Shown here: piece after piece, positions 45,897 to 58,332 of the stretch | Layout of the letters: each line of letters starts with the position of its first letter | How positions within the stretch are numbered: the stretch's first letter is position 1 | From: Idiomarina tyrosinivorans | Lineage (GTDB): Bacteria > Pseudomonadota > Gammaproteobacteria > Enterobacterales > Alteromonadaceae | Assembly (NCBI RefSeq): GCF_003987475.1 | Contig: NZ_PIQH01000004.1 | Coordinates: 186,001 to 250,000, forward strand | Direction: 5' to 3' | DNA: 64,000 bases | The notes under the pieces: generated by a model | The model's input: the letters and a program-made list of their open reading frames with translations, nothing else | Database searches by the model: none | What the model was told of the DNA's origin: nothing | Made by a program: the position numbers and the translations under genes

Positions 45897-46279
45897 TGGC
45901 GATTTTTGGTATTGGCACCGACTTAGTGCAAATTGCCCGTATTGCGAAAGTGTTAGAGCGTGGCGATCAGCTAGCTCGTCGTGTGTTGACCGAACACGAA
46001 TGGCAACAATGGCAAACCACCCGCGATGTTCACTTCCTTGCCAAACGTTGGGCGGCGAAAGAAGCCTGTGCCAAAGCCTTCGGCACAGGTATCGGCCAAG
46101 GGTTATCTTTTCAACATATGCAAGTCGAGCATGATGACCTCGGTCGTCCGCATTGGCAGTTCTCAGGAGTGGCTCAGCAATGGTGTGAGCAACACAGCAT
46201 CGTTGCCAGTCATTTATCGATTTCGGATGAACAAGATTACGCGCTTGCTTACGTGATTCTAGAAACGGCCGTAGGTTAA
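45896..46279 (+). CDS. acpS: Holo-[acyl-carrier-protein] synthase
   Basis: 127 residues. AcpS transfers 4'-phosphopantetheine from CoA to Ser of acyl carrier protein, needed by FabZ and the Lpx acyltransferases in this window. Signature 'GIGTDLVQIARI' with the metal-binding Asp and 'FLAKRWAAKEACAKAFGTGI' with the second acidic residue are complete. It starts one base inside the pdxJ stop. Confidence 0.96.
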   Translation: MAIFGIGTDLVQIARIAKVLERGDQLARRVLTEHEWQQWQTTRDVHFLAKRWAAKEACAKAFGTGIGQGLSFQHMQVEHDDLGRPHWQFSGVAQQWCEQHSIVASHLSISDEQDYALAYVILETAVG

Positions 46280-46282
46280 TTG

Positions 46283-47617
46283 ATGGCGCAATTTTTTAAG
46301 CCCTCGCGGCGGGCCAAACCCCAGCCTCAACAGCGCCACCAAATGGCACAGGTGATAGCGTTAGACCATCAGGCTAGAGGCATTGTCCGAACCCCAGAAG
46401 TGCGCTTTATTGAGGGAGTGCTGCCAGGAGAGCGCATTCGCTTTGCGCCACAAGGCAAATATGACGGTATTTTGATTGAGCGCTTGTGTTCCGCTGAACA
46501 GCGTCAAACGCCACCTTGCCAGTACTATCAAACGTGTGGCGGATGCGATTTTCAGCATGCATCAATGAGCTTACAACGTCGCCATAAGCAGCAGGTTGTC
46601 TCTGAACTCTTCAACAAATTTGCGCAGTTGCAGCAACTCCCGTGGCAAACAATGGTGGCCGCGCAAGAGAGTGGCTATCGGCGTCGGGTTAGGTTGGCCA
46701 CGCATTGGCATGCCAAACGTCAGCAATTGACAATCGGATTACGGCAACGGCACAGTAAGAAAATTGTCAGCATTGACCAATGTTGGGTTTGCGAGCCAGC
46801 GATTAACGACCACCTTCCCAAGCTTGCAGCGCTGATCGAAAACGTAGGGTTGGGACGTCAACTGGGTCATGTTGATATTCTCGCCGTGCAACCCTATCCG
46901 CTCATTCTGCTGCGCATTGATGGTGTTGTCAGTGACAGTCAACGGCAAGATTTAACGCAATGGCAAACCCAGCACTCGGTACAAATAGCCTTGGATGACG
47001 GTCAGGCACAACCGCAACTGCTGGTAGAAACCCAGCAAAAGCCATATGTTCGAAGTATTGACGGCGACCCACTGTACCTGACTCCAGGTGACTTTTTCCA
47101 AGTGAACGCTATGGTTAATCAACAGTTGGTTGAACGTGCGTTGGCGTGGTTAGCCCCCAACAGCAACGACACGGTAATGGATCTGTATGCCGGGATTGGT
47201 AATTTTAGTTTGCCGTTAGCCCGTCGCTGCCATCAGCTTGTAGCGGTAGAGGGCATTACCCGGATGACCGCACAGTTGAGCCGTAACGCGAGCGCGGCGG
47301 GGCTGTCCAATATCGATGCAAAAACGCTCGACTTGTTGCAACCACAGGCTTTGCAACAGCTGTCTTTTGCGGTAGATGCAGTCCTTTTAGATCCTGCACG
47401 CGCGGGCGCTAAAGTGGTGGCTGAGAAGCTGGCAGGGTTGCCCAAAGGCCAAAGACCGCAACGGATTGTTTATGTTTCCTGTGCCGCGGATACGCTCGCT
47501 CGCGATGTCGCAGCGCTAACCCAAGGAAATTATCGGATTTCTCGCTGTGCGGTTGTTGACATGTTTCCCCAGACGCATCACATTGAAACCATTATGTTGT
47601 TGGAGGAGAGTGAGTAA
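46283..47617 (+). CDS. rlmD: 23S rRNA (uracil(1939)-C(5))-methyltransferase RlmD
   Basis: 444 residues from ATG 46283 (a TTG one codon earlier is also possible). RlmD methylates U1939 of 23S rRNA. It has an N-terminal TRAM domain, an iron-sulfur cluster cysteine set in 'CSAEQRQTPPCQYYQTCGGCDFQH', the SAM-binding motif 'MDLYAGIGNFSLPLARR' and the catalytic Cys in 'VYVSCAADTLARD'. It lies 3 bases after acpS and 6 before relA; rlmD-relA is the E. coli order. Confidence 0.96.
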   Translation: MAQFFKPSRRAKPQPQQRHQMAQVIALDHQARGIVRTPEVRFIEGVLPGERIRFAPQGKYDGILIERLCSAEQRQTPPCQYYQTCGGCDFQHASMSLQRRHKQQVVSELFNKFAQLQQLPWQTMVAAQESGYRRRVRLATHWHAKRQQLTIGLRQRHSKKIVSIDQCWVCEPAINDHLPKLAALIENVGLGRQLGHVDILAVQPYPLILLRIDGVVSDSQRQDLTQWQTQHSVQIALDDGQAQPQLLVETQQKPYVRSIDGDPLYLTPGDFFQVNAMVNQQLVERALAWLAPNSNDTVMDLYAGIGNFSLPLARRCHQLVAVEGITRMTAQLSRNASAAGLSNIDAKTLDLLQPQALQQLSFAVDAVLLDPARAGAKVVAEKLAGLPKGQRPQRIVYVSCAADTLARDVAALTQGNYRISRCAVVDMFPQTHHIETIMLLEESE

Positions 47618-47623
47618 TTTGCC

Positions 47624-49807
47624 ATGGTTCATATTCGCAGTACCCATGTTGATGATCCTGAGCATCAAACGGGCTCATGGCTTAGTGCAATTTCTCAGCC
47701 GCAAAGCCGTGAGCGCTTACAGCAACTCGCTAGCCAGTTAGCACCCCTCGAACAACAGGCTCCAGGCTGCCTTCTGAAAGGCCAAGAAATGGTCGAAATT
47801 CTGGCCGAGCTGCAACTCGATGACGATTGCCTGCAAGCGGCCCTTTACACACCATTCTTTGATGCTGGGGTGATTACCCAGGCGGCATTTGAAGCGCTTT
47901 CTCCTGCATTGCAAACACTGTTGCACGCGGTGAAGCAAATGCAAAGTATCAGCGACCTACACCATTTTCAGCATGGTGCACCCGACGGTCAGCAAATCGA
48001 TAACGTACGACGCATGCTGCTCTCCATGGTAGAGGATGTGAGGGCGGTATTAATTAAATTAGCCGAACGCATCTGTTATTTGCGCGAAGTAAAGCGTGCT
48101 GACGAAGAGACGCGGGTGTTGGCAGCAAAGGCCTGTTCGGAAATTTATGCGCCGTTAGCAAACCGTTTAGGAATCGGTCAATTAAAGTGGGAGCTAGAAG
48201 ATCTGGCATTCCGCTATCTGCACCCGACCACGTATAAGCAAATCGCTCACTACCTTGACGAACGACGTGTTGACCGAGAGCAGTACATCGACCGATTTGT
48301 TAGCGACTTAAAGCAGGCATTGCAGGCGCAACATATTGACGCCGAAGTGTATGGTCGCCCGAAACATTTATATTCGATCTGGCGCAAGATGCAGAAAAAG
48401 CACCTGAGCTTTGAGCAATTATTTGATATTCGCGCGGTGCGTATTGTTACCCAGTCACTGAAAGACTGTTATGCGGCATTGGGTGTGGTACATACCCGTT
48501 GGCGCCATATTGCCTCAGAGTTTGATGACTATATTGCGACGCCGAAAGCGAACGGTTACCAATCTATTCATACCGTAGTGCGGGGCCCGGAGCAGAAGAA
48601 CGTCGAGATTCAAATCCGTAGCCATGACATGCATGAAGATGCTGAACTTGGCGTTGCTGCGCATTGGGTTTACAAAGAGGGCAGCAGTGGTAAACGCCAA
48701 GGTTACGAAGAAAAAATTGCTTGGCTCCGTAAACTCTTGGCCTGGCAAGAAGACATGGCCACGAGTGACAGTTTGGTAGATGAAATCCGTTCACAAGTGT
48801 TTGAAGACCGAGTGTATGTCTTCACCCCACGCGACGAGGTTATCGACTTACCTGCGGGCGCGACACCGTTAGATTTTGCCTATTACATCCACAGTCAAAT
48901 AGGGCATCGTTGTGTCGGCGCCAAAGTCGACGGCCGTATTGTGCCCTTTACCTATCAGTTGCAAAACGGTGATCGGGTTGAAATTTTGACCCAAAAAACG
49001 GCACAGCCGCGGCGCGATTGGCTAAATCCACAATTGGGTTATTTGCATTCCAGCCGAGCTCGGGCAAAAGTTCAAACCTACTTTAAGAAGCAAGACCGAG
49101 ATAAGAATGTACAGGCCGGCAAAGAATTGCTGGAAGCGGAACTACATAAAATTAACGTGCCATTAAACGATGCCAACAAGATATTGGAACGGGTCAATTT
49201 GCACAATATTGAAGATTTGCTGGCGGCCATTGGTGCGGGTGACATCCGCTTACACCAAATCGTCAACTGGTTGCGGCCAGAAGCCGACAAAAAGCAGGCC
49301 GATATTGAGCGCGTGACTCAACGGCAAAAGCGGTCTGGTAAAGCAAAAGCCTCGACCAGCCGGGTGACTGTCGACGGTATTGGTAATCTAATGATGCAGT
49401 TTGCGCAGTGTTGCCAACCAATTGCGGGTGAACCGATTCGTGGCTTCATTACCCAAGGGCGCGGCGTATCGGTGCATCGGCGCGATTGTGAGCAATTGCA
49501 GAATTTATTAAAGCAACATCCCGAGCGTGGTATCGAGGTCTCTTGGTCAACGCAAACTGGTAGTCAGTACGAGGCGGGTATTTGGCTGAGTGCGCTAGAT
49601 CGGAACGACTTACTTCACGATGTCACCAGTGTTCTCTCCAATGAAAAGGCCGCAGTTTTGCGTTTGGATAGTCACAGTGACCCTATTCGCCAAGCCGCGG
49701 AATTGTGGCTTACGGTTCAGGTGAAAGACGTCGAGGCCTTGCAGCGTGTGATCAACCGTTTGCGCCAACTGAATGGTATTCAACGGGTCGAGCGTCGGCA
49801 ACATTAA
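47624..49807 (+). CDS. relA: (p)ppGpp synthetase RelA
   Basis: 727 residues. RelA makes (p)ppGpp on ribosomes stalled by uncharged tRNA. The N-terminal pseudo-hydrolase region lacks the HD catalytic residues of SpoT-type enzymes; the synthetase domain (about 240-350) has 'FEQLFDIRAVRIVTQSLKDCYAALGVVH' and 'DDYIATPKANGYQSIHTVV'. TGS ('VYVFTPRDEVIDLPAGATPLDFAYYIHS'), a zinc-finger-like region ('QFAQCCQPIAGEPIRGFITQGRGVSVHRRDC') and a C-terminal ACT domain follow. GGAGG upstream. Confidence 0.97.
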   Translation: MVHIRSTHVDDPEHQTGSWLSAISQPQSRERLQQLASQLAPLEQQAPGCLLKGQEMVEILAELQLDDDCLQAALYTPFFDAGVITQAAFEALSPALQTLLHAVKQMQSISDLHHFQHGAPDGQQIDNVRRMLLSMVEDVRAVLIKLAERICYLREVKRADEETRVLAAKACSEIYAPLANRLGIGQLKWELEDLAFRYLHPTTYKQIAHYLDERRVDREQYIDRFVSDLKQALQAQHIDAEVYGRPKHLYSIWRKMQKKHLSFEQLFDIRAVRIVTQSLKDCYAALGVVHTRWRHIASEFDDYIATPKANGYQSIHTVVRGPEQKNVEIQIRSHDMHEDAELGVAAHWVYKEGSSGKRQGYEEKIAWLRKLLAWQEDMATSDSLVDEIRSQVFEDRVYVFTPRDEVIDLPAGATPLDFAYYIHSQIGHRCVGAKVDGRIVPFTYQLQNGDRVEILTQKTAQPRRDWLNPQLGYLHSSRARAKVQTYFKKQDRDKNVQAGKELLEAELHKINVPLNDANKILERVNLHNIEDLLAAIGAGDIRLHQIVNWLRPEADKKQADIERVTQRQKRSGKAKASTSRVTVDGIGNLMMQFAQCCQPIAGEPIRGFITQGRGVSVHRRDCEQLQNLLKQHPERGIEVSWSTQTGSQYEAGIWLSALDRNDLLHDVTSVLSNEKAAVLRLDSHSDPIRQAAELWLTVQVKDVEALQRVINRLRQLNGIQRVERRQH

Positions 49808-49823
49808 CCAACGAGGAGTTTGC

Positions 49824-50630
49824 GTGCAAAAAGCGCCAAAGAACAATAAAGGTATCGAACAGTTACGTGAGGTAATGCGTGCATTACGCGATCCGCAACA
49901 CGGTTGCCCGTGGGATTTGCAACAAAGCTTTACGTCACTTATCCCCTATACCATTGAAGAAACTTACGAAGCCGTTGACGCAATCCAGAAAGGCGAGCCC
50001 GAAGCAATGAAGGACGAGTTGGGTGACCTGTTGTTTCAAGTGGTGTTTTATGCCCAATTAGCAGAGGAAAACGGCTGGTTTGATTTGCATGATATTGCTG
50101 CGGGTACCAGCAACAAATTGATTCGGCGCCACCCGCATGTGTTTGCTGAAGCCGCGGAGCAACAACAGCAGCAGCCACTTTCTAACCAGCAAATCAAACA
50201 ACAATGGGAGGCGATTAAGCAGCAAGAACGCCAGCAAAAGTCGGAGCAAGCTTCGGTATTTGATGATATTCCCAGCCAACTACCGAGTGTGTTGATGGCC
50301 GCGAAACTGCAAAAACGCGCAGCGTCGGTAGGGTTTGACTGGCAGGATGCCGCGCCGGTGTATGACAAAATTTTTGAAGAAATCGAAGAAGTAAAAACGG
50401 CGCGAGATAGTGCGCATCAAGAAGAGGAAGTCGGCGACCTCCTGTTTGCGGTGATCAATCTCGCCCGCCACCTGCAAGTAAATCCGGAAGCGGCGTTACA
50501 GACCGCTAACCAAAAATTTCGTCGCCGATTTAGTGCCATAGAAAGGGTTTTGGCGGAGCAACAGCAAAGCCCCGCGGACTGTGATTTAGCGCAATTAGAG
50601 GAATATTGGCAGCAGGTGAAACAACGATAA
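49824..50630 (+). CDS. mazG: Nucleoside triphosphate pyrophosphohydrolase MazG
   Basis: 268 residues from GTG 49824, with GAGGAG 5 bases upstream. MazG hydrolyses NTPs to NMP and pyrophosphate and in E. coli lowers (p)ppGpp effects under starvation; its gene follows relA there too. Two MazG helical repeats are visible: 'MRALRDPQHGCPWDLQQSFTSLIPYTIEETYEAVDAI' with the E-E-x-x-E/D metal site plus 'DELGDLLFQVVFYAQLAEE', and a second near 'EIEEVKTAR' and 'EEEVGDLLFAVINLARHL'. The linker is markedly Gln-rich (about residues 112-140). Confidence 0.95.
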   Translation: MQKAPKNNKGIEQLREVMRALRDPQHGCPWDLQQSFTSLIPYTIEETYEAVDAIQKGEPEAMKDELGDLLFQVVFYAQLAEENGWFDLHDIAAGTSNKLIRRHPHVFAEAAEQQQQQPLSNQQIKQQWEAIKQQERQQKSEQASVFDDIPSQLPSVLMAAKLQKRAASVGFDWQDAAPVYDKIFEEIEEVKTARDSAHQEEEVGDLLFAVINLARHLQVNPEAALQTANQKFRRRFSAIERVLAEQQQSPADCDLAQLEEYWQQVKQR

Positions 50631-50635
50631 TCTCA

Positions 50636-50664
50636 TTGTCGTATCGCGGGTTTTTGGGTATACT
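50636..50664 (+). promoter_or_regulatory. Predicted sigma-70 promoter of pyrG
   Basis: TTGTCG at 50636-50641 and TATACT at 50659-50664 are separated by 17 bases, about 55 bases before the pyrG ATG. The -10 hexamer is one base from consensus. This would give pyrG-eno a start independent of relA-mazG. Confidence 0.7.
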
Positions 50665-50701
50665 ATTTTCCCGTCTTAAATCAATCCCATAAATCACCTG
50701 A

Positions 50702-53679
<2,978 letters not shown>

Positions 53680-53694
53680 GCGTCAAGCTCACTG

Positions 53695-54345
53695 ATGAGT
53701 GATCAAACGGACATTTTTCAACCGCTGGCCCAGCAGGGTCAGTACGCTGAATTATGTACCGCGTTGTATGAGCGTGAGTTGCAGCAGCTTGCGCAAATAC
53801 CAGCCGTCTCTGCTACAGCGTTACAGAAGCGGCTGGCCAGTTTACCTTTCTATATTCAACGAGCTGCGCGCGGCTCGTTAGCGTCAAAGTCTCCGCTTGC
53901 CTTGGATGTGCAAAACGCCAGTTGGTCACAGCGCCAAGCGAAGCAGTGCCCAGCCAATGCAGAACGTGCAACCGCGCAAGCGTCAGCGCTAAACCAATGG
54001 CTGAAGCGCCACGCAGCACTGGGGTTAGTGCTACCAGTGTGGGTCTATTCTGCGACGGAACAGCGCATTTTATTGGACAGTGTTGATCGAGTTGATCGTG
54101 AGCAACAACGAGTGCGGCTGAACTACCAGGGGTGGTTCAGCTTCGACGGCATCGCGGAAGATCCGATAGATTCGGCCTGTCGGTTGATAAAACCGGATAA
54201 AAAAGTGATGACGGCAGCCGCTTGTGGCCATCGTTGGGGAGCACAGGGGCGGTTATCGCCAACGCCGTTGAGTTTGCGCGAGTTACTGCTGGTGGCAACC
54301 CTAGATTGGAAAGGTTTTGCACACGTTGTACGGATTCCCGAGTAG
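53695..54345 (+). CDS. Hypothetical protein between eno and ftsB
   Basis: 216 residues from ATG 53695, 15 bases after the eno stop. I do not recognise the family. It is soluble with no signal peptide or membrane helix. The N-terminal half is helical and Gln/Ala-rich; the C-terminal half reads like an ordered beta-containing domain ('ALGLVLPVWVYSATEQRILLDSVDRVDREQQRVRLNYQGWFSFDGIAEDPIDSACRLI', then 'LSLRELLLVATLDWKGFAHVVRIPE'). No strong ribosome-binding site precedes it; it is probably expressed with eno. Codon use looks like its neighbours. In E. coli nothing homologous occupies this place. Confidence 0.65.
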   Translation: MSDQTDIFQPLAQQGQYAELCTALYERELQQLAQIPAVSATALQKRLASLPFYIQRAARGSLASKSPLALDVQNASWSQRQAKQCPANAERATAQASALNQWLKRHAALGLVLPVWVYSATEQRILLDSVDRVDREQQRVRLNYQGWFSFDGIAEDPIDSACRLIKPDKKVMTAAACGHRWGAQGRLSPTPLSLRELLLVATLDWKGFAHVVRIPE

Positions 54346-54436
54346 CCCATGACGGCAACGAAAGAAATTTAGCGGTGGCGCTTTTCAGCGGCGGCTAAAG
54401 TCGACATAATGAAGTGAATTCAGCGCTGAGGTCGAT

Positions 54437-54742
54437 ATGAAGCTCGTTACGGTCATCTTGTTAGGAATACTTGCGGCTCTGCAATACCGCTTATGGCTAG
54501 GTAAAAATAGCCTTCCTGACTATTGGCAGTTACAAAAGGAAGTGGCTCATCAACGCGAAAGTAACGAAAAGCTAGCTCGCCGCAACGCACTATTGTACGC
54601 CGACATAAAAAATCTGCACGCCGGTGAAGACGCGCTAGAAGAACGCGCCCGCAATGAGATTGGCCTGATCAAAAAAGGCGAAGTCTTTTTCCGTATAGTG
54701 CCGATGAAACCCCCAACGCCAGAGGACAGTTCCGGTGACTGA
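54437..54742 (+). CDS. ftsB: Cell division protein FtsB
   Basis: 101 residues. FtsB is a bitopic inner membrane protein that with FtsQ and FtsL activates septal peptidoglycan synthesis. One N-terminal membrane helix (about 3-20, 'VTVILLGILAALQYRLWLG') is followed by a coiled coil ('LQKEVAHQRESNEKLARRNALLYADIKNL') and the conserved 'ALEERARNEIGLIKKGEVFFRIV'. GAGGTC precedes the ATG. Its end overlaps ispD by 8 bases; ftsB-ispD-ispF-truD-surE-pcm is the E. coli order. Confidence 0.96.
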   Translation: MKLVTVILLGILAALQYRLWLGKNSLPDYWQLQKEVAHQRESNEKLARRNALLYADIKNLHAGEDALEERARNEIGLIKKGEVFFRIVPMKPPTPEDSSGD

Positions 54743-55451
54743 GGATACTCAGCAACGCATTATTGGCGTGATACCTGCAGCAGGTCAGGGCTCACGGTTT
54801 CAGCAACAGACTCCGAAACAATACCTTCAGATTCATGGTGCCTCAGTGTTAGAGCACAGCATTAACGCGCTGCGGTCACACCCTAACGTGGCCGCGGTTG
54901 TCATCGCGGTGCAGGCGCCTGAGCATCTTTTACAACAATTCCCGCAATTACAGCAGCCGGACATTCACTGTGTGAGTGGTGGCTCAACTCGCGCTGCCTC
55001 AGTGCTCGCTGGGGTAGAGGCGGCGTTACGCTTGGATGCCACGCACGTATTGGTGCACGATGCTGCTCGACCGTGCCTACCGCAAGCCGCTTTGCAACGC
55101 TTACTCAATGAGGGCCTAGCGGCAAAGGATGGCGCGATCCTGGCTTTGCCGGTAGCCGATACGATAAAACGTGGGAATAGCCAGAAGCAGATTACTGCCA
55201 GCGTAGCGCGCGAAAATCTCTGGCGCGCCCAAACCCCGCAACTATTTGGCGCTAGCACACTTGCACAGGCGCTACGCAAGGTTGGTACCGATAACCCCCT
55301 AATCACTGATGAGGCTTCCGCCATAGAAGCCTGCGGAGGTTCACCGTTGTTAGTGTTAGGCAGTGAACAGAATATCAAGCTCACGTACCCTGAGGATTTA
55401 GCGCTGGTGTCTTGGTATTTAACGCATCAGCAAGAAGGACAGCAACAATGA
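54735..55451 (+). CDS. ispD: 2-C-methyl-D-erythritol 4-phosphate cytidylyltransferase
   Basis: 238 residues. IspD couples methylerythritol phosphate to CTP in the MEP pathway. The nucleotide-binding motif '[20 protein letters not shown]' is at the N-terminus, '[10 protein letters not shown]' in the middle and '[14 protein letters not shown]', '[11 protein letters not shown]' and '[10 protein letters not shown]' toward the end. Start GTG 54735 inside ftsB. Overlaps ispF by ATGA. Confidence 0.97.
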   Translation: MTEDTQQRIIGVIPAAGQGSRFQQQTPKQYLQIHGASVLEHSINALRSHPNVAAVVIAVQAPEHLLQQFPQLQQPDIHCVSGGSTRAASVLAGVEAALRLDATHVLVHDAARPCLPQAALQRLLNEGLAAKDGAILALPVADTIKRGNSQKQITASVARENLWRAQTPQLFGASTLAQALRKVGTDNPLITDEASAIEACGGSPLLVLGSEQNIKLTYPEDLALVSWYLTHQQEGQQQ

Positions 55452-55933
55452 CGTTACGCATAGGGCATGGCTTTGATGTGCACCGTTGGGAAGCAAAAAC
55501 CAAACCGTTAAGAATCGCTGGCGTAGAGCTTGCGTCTGAGCGTTCATTGCAGGCGCATTCCGATGGTGATGTAGCCTTGCACGCGCTGGCCGACGCACTG
55601 TTAGGCGCACTGGCGCTGGGCGATATTGGTCAGCATTTTCCCGATACGGACGCGCAGTTTGCTGGCGCCGACAGCCGTCAGTTGCTGCAGCAGGTGTATC
55701 GCTTAATTAAGCAACAAGGTTTCCACTTGCTGAATGCCGATCTGACGATTATGGCACAGTCGCCTAAAATGGCACCGCATATACTGGCTATGCGAGAAGC
55801 TATTGCTGACTGCTTAGCGGTGAAGGTGTCGCAGGTTAGTGTGAAAGCAACCACGACCGAAAAGCTCGGTTTTGTGGGGCGTGAAGAGGGCATTGCGTGC
55901 GAGGCAGTGGTATTGCTACAGGAGCATTCATGA
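55448..55933 (+). CDS. ispF: 2-C-methyl-D-erythritol 2,4-cyclodiphosphate synthase
   Basis: 161 residues, trimeric zinc enzyme of the MEP pathway. Metal ligands Asp and His are in 'GHGFDVHRW'; the loop '[32 protein letters not shown]' and '[17 protein letters not shown]' are intact. The start ATG 55448 overlaps the ispD stop (ATGA), so the 12 open codons further up belong to ispD. Overlaps truD by ATGA. Confidence 0.97.
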   Translation: MTLRIGHGFDVHRWEAKTKPLRIAGVELASERSLQAHSDGDVALHALADALLGALALGDIGQHFPDTDAQFAGADSRQLLQQVYRLIKQQGFHLLNADLTIMAQSPKMAPHILAMREAIADCLAVKVSQVSVKATTTEKLGFVGREEGIACEAVVLLQEHS

Positions 55934-56967
55934 AAGTATGGCCTAGAGCGTCAAACGCGGCGTTAGTGCAAGCCACCTTTAAACAGCAACCGGAAGACTT
56001 TCAAGTGATCGAGCAACTCGATGTTGCCGATGAGGGGGCTGGTGAACACCAATGGCTATGGATTAGAAAACGTGGCGCAAACACCCGTTATGTTGCGGAA
56101 CAATTGGCAAAATTTGCCGGCGTCTCCGCTCGCCAAGTGAGCTTTTCTGGAATGAAAGACCGCCAGGCGCTGACGTGGCAATGGTTTTCTATTCAGCTAC
56201 CGGGGCAACCGTTACTGGACTGGCAAGGTTTGCAGCACTCGGAGTTTGCGGTAGAACAAGCGATACAACGTAGCAAAAAGCTGCCCACGGGATTACACAA
56301 AGCCAATACCTTCGTTATTCGGTTGCGCGACGTGGCAGCGCCCGAAGCGTTTGTTGAACGGGCAACCGCAGTGGCGCAGCAAGGTGTGCCAAACTACTTT
56401 GGCGAGCAACGTTTCGGCCATGGTGGTAATAACTTTCAACGCGCCAGTGACTGGTTGTTGAACGGACAAAAGCGGATAAAAAAGGCACAACGAAGTTTGT
56501 GGCTATCGACCATACGCAGTTACTTATTTAACGATGTGGTTGCGGCGCGTTTAGGCTTGGGGACAAACACCTTGTTAGCGGGTGACTGTGTACGTTTGGC
56601 GGGTTCCCGTTCACAATTTAGTGTTGAGCAGTGGGGAGCCGAAGAACAAGCACGCCTGGCGGCGGGAGATATTGCCTTAACCGCACCGTTACCAGGAAGT
56701 GGTAGCTGGGGCAGTGATGCGGAGGCGTTAGCTTTTGAGCAGCAGGCCTTAGAACCCCATAAAGCGTTGCTTGAAGGTCTCGCTGATGCCGGTGTCAGGG
56801 CCGATCGACGCGTGTTATGGTTACGTCCTGAAGCATTTACTGCAACCGCTGAAGGTAGCGATGTCGTGCTAACGTTTAGGTTACCCAGCGGCGCCTTTGC
56901 AACAACCTTTTTAGATGAATTGATAACTACAGAGAACAACCAGCATGATGAACATACTACTGAGTAA
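55930..56967 (+). CDS. truD: tRNA pseudouridine(13) synthase TruD
   Basis: 345 residues. TruD makes pseudouridine 13 in tRNA(Glu). The catalytic Asp is residue 77 in '[18 protein letters not shown]'; '[17 protein letters not shown]' and '[10 protein letters not shown]' are further hallmarks, with the TRUD insertion domain between them and the C-terminal strand. Start ATG 55930 overlaps the ispF stop. Its last 23 bases overlap the start of surE. Confidence 0.96.
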   Translation: MKVWPRASNAALVQATFKQQPEDFQVIEQLDVADEGAGEHQWLWIRKRGANTRYVAEQLAKFAGVSARQVSFSGMKDRQALTWQWFSIQLPGQPLLDWQGLQHSEFAVEQAIQRSKKLPTGLHKANTFVIRLRDVAAPEAFVERATAVAQQGVPNYFGEQRFGHGGNNFQRASDWLLNGQKRIKKAQRSLWLSTIRSYLFNDVVAARLGLGTNTLLAGDCVRLAGSRSQFSVEQWGAEEQARLAAGDIALTAPLPGSGSWGSDAEALAFEQQALEPHKALLEGLADAGVRADRRVLWLRPEAFTATAEGSDVVLTFRLPSGAFATTFLDELITTENNQHDEHTTE

Positions 56968-57691
56968 CGATGACGGTGTGCACGCTCCAGGCATTCATGC
57001 GCTGTATCGAGCGCTGAGCGAAATTGCCAAGGTCACGGTAATCGCCCCAGATCGTAACTGCAGTGGCGCCAGTAACTCATTAACGCTACATAACCCATTA
57101 CGTGTACACCGTTTAGAAAATGGCTTCTATTCGCTGAACGGAACACCAACCGATTGCGTACACTTAGGCACAAATTCGCGCTTAGCCGGGGAAATCGATT
57201 TGGTCGTCTCTGGAATTAATGATGGTCCGAACATGGGCGATGATGTGTTGTATTCCGGTACTGTCGCTGCAGCAATGGAAGGGCGCTTCATGGGCTTGCC
57301 GTCTATTGCGGTATCGATGGGAGATCGTGGCCATGACTACTATCATACTGCCGCGAAAGTGGTCGCTGAGTTAGTACAGGCGATGGAACAGCAACCATTA
57401 AAATTGGATACCATCCTTAACGTCAACGTCCCTTACGGTGATTACGAGCAAATTAAGGGTACGCGAGTCACCCGGCTAGGCCAACGCCATCGCGCTGGAG
57501 CCATGGTGCACGACAAAGACCCATTCGGGCGCGATATCTATTGGTACGGTCCGCTGGGTCCGCATGCGGATGATGAGCCGGGAACGGATTTTGCGGCGAT
57601 TCGCGACGGCTACGTATCGATTACGCCGCTAAGCTTAGATATGACGGCAAATCGCCATCAACAGACGTTGGCGGAGTGGTTATCGGCGTGA
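56945..57691 (+). CDS. surE: 5'/3'-nucleotidase SurE
   Basis: 248 residues. SurE is a metal-dependent nucleotidase and polyphosphatase linked to stationary-phase survival. Metal site '[14 protein letters not shown]' (Asp-Asp), '[15 protein letters not shown]', '[12 protein letters not shown]', '[28 protein letters not shown]' are all present. Start ATG 56945 or the next codon ATG 56948. It overlaps truD by 23 bases and pcm by one. Confidence 0.96.
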   Translation: MMNILLSNDDGVHAPGIHALYRALSEIAKVTVIAPDRNCSGASNSLTLHNPLRVHRLENGFYSLNGTPTDCVHLGTNSRLAGEIDLVVSGINDGPNMGDDVLYSGTVAAAMEGRFMGLPSIAVSMGDRGHDYYHTAAKVVAELVQAMEQQPLKLDTILNVNVPYGDYEQIKGTRVTRLGQRHRAGAMVHDKDPFGRDIYWYGPLGPHADDEPGTDFAAIRDGYVSITPLSLDMTANRHQQTLAEWLSA

Positions 57692-58332
57692 TGACGACAA
57701 TGCAAGGCTTCCAAGGTGTCGCCAGTAAACTGGTTAAAGCGCTACAAGCGCAGGGAATTAGTAATGAGCGAGTGCTAGCGGTCATGGAAACGACGCCTCG
57801 CCATCGTTTTATGCCCGAGTCACTGGCTCATAAAGCCTACGATAATACCGCACTCCCCATTGGCAATGGGCAGACGATTTCGCAACCACTTATGGTTGCG
57901 ACGATGACGCAGCTACTGATGCAGCATCAATGCCATAAGGTGTTGGAAATCGGCACGGGCTCAGGCTACCAAACCGCCATTCTCGCGCAATTGGTTGAAA
58001 AAGTGTTCAGTGTTGAGCGTATTGGTGCCCTCCAGTACCAAGCTAAACGGCGTTTGAAGCAACTCGACTTGCACAATGTTGCCACTCGTCACGGCGACGG
58101 CTGGGAAGGTTGGTCGAGTAAAGCGCCGTTTGATGGAATCATTGTCACAGCAGCGCCTAATAATGTGCCCGAGGCATTACTGCAACAGCTCGGTGATGGT
58201 GGGGTGATGATTTTACCTGTCGGTGAGGCGCAGCAAACGCTTTATGTGATTCGCCGCTTTGGCGACCAATTTGAGCAGCAAAAGATTGGTGATGTTCGCT
58301 TTGTGCCGTTGGTTAAAGGGGCCTTATTGTGA
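57691..58332 (+). CDS. pcm: Protein-L-isoaspartate O-methyltransferase
   Basis: 213 residues from ATG 57691. Pcm methylates isoaspartyl residues in aged proteins to start their repair. Motifs: '[38 protein letters not shown]', the SAM site '[18 protein letters not shown]', '[10 protein letters not shown]' and '[20 protein letters not shown]'. The frame is open from GTG 57676, but the ATG overlapping the surE stop is more typical. Coupled downstream to yqaA. Confidence 0.95.
   Translation: MTTMQGFQGVASKLVKALQAQGISNERVLAVMETTPRHRFMPESLAHKAYDNTALPIGNGQTISQPLMVATMTQLLMQHQCHKVLEIGTGSGYQTAILAQLVEKVFSVERIGALQYQAKRRLKQLDLHNVATRHGDGWEGWSSKAPFDGIIVTAAPNNVPEALLQQLGDGGVMILPVGEAQQTLYVIRRFGDQFEQQKIGDVRFVPLVKGALL

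Noticed and set aside
54368-54398. TTTAGC...GCTAAA inverted repeat ahead of ftsB
   Set aside because: Only 6 paired bases with a long mismatched interior; not distinguishable from chance.
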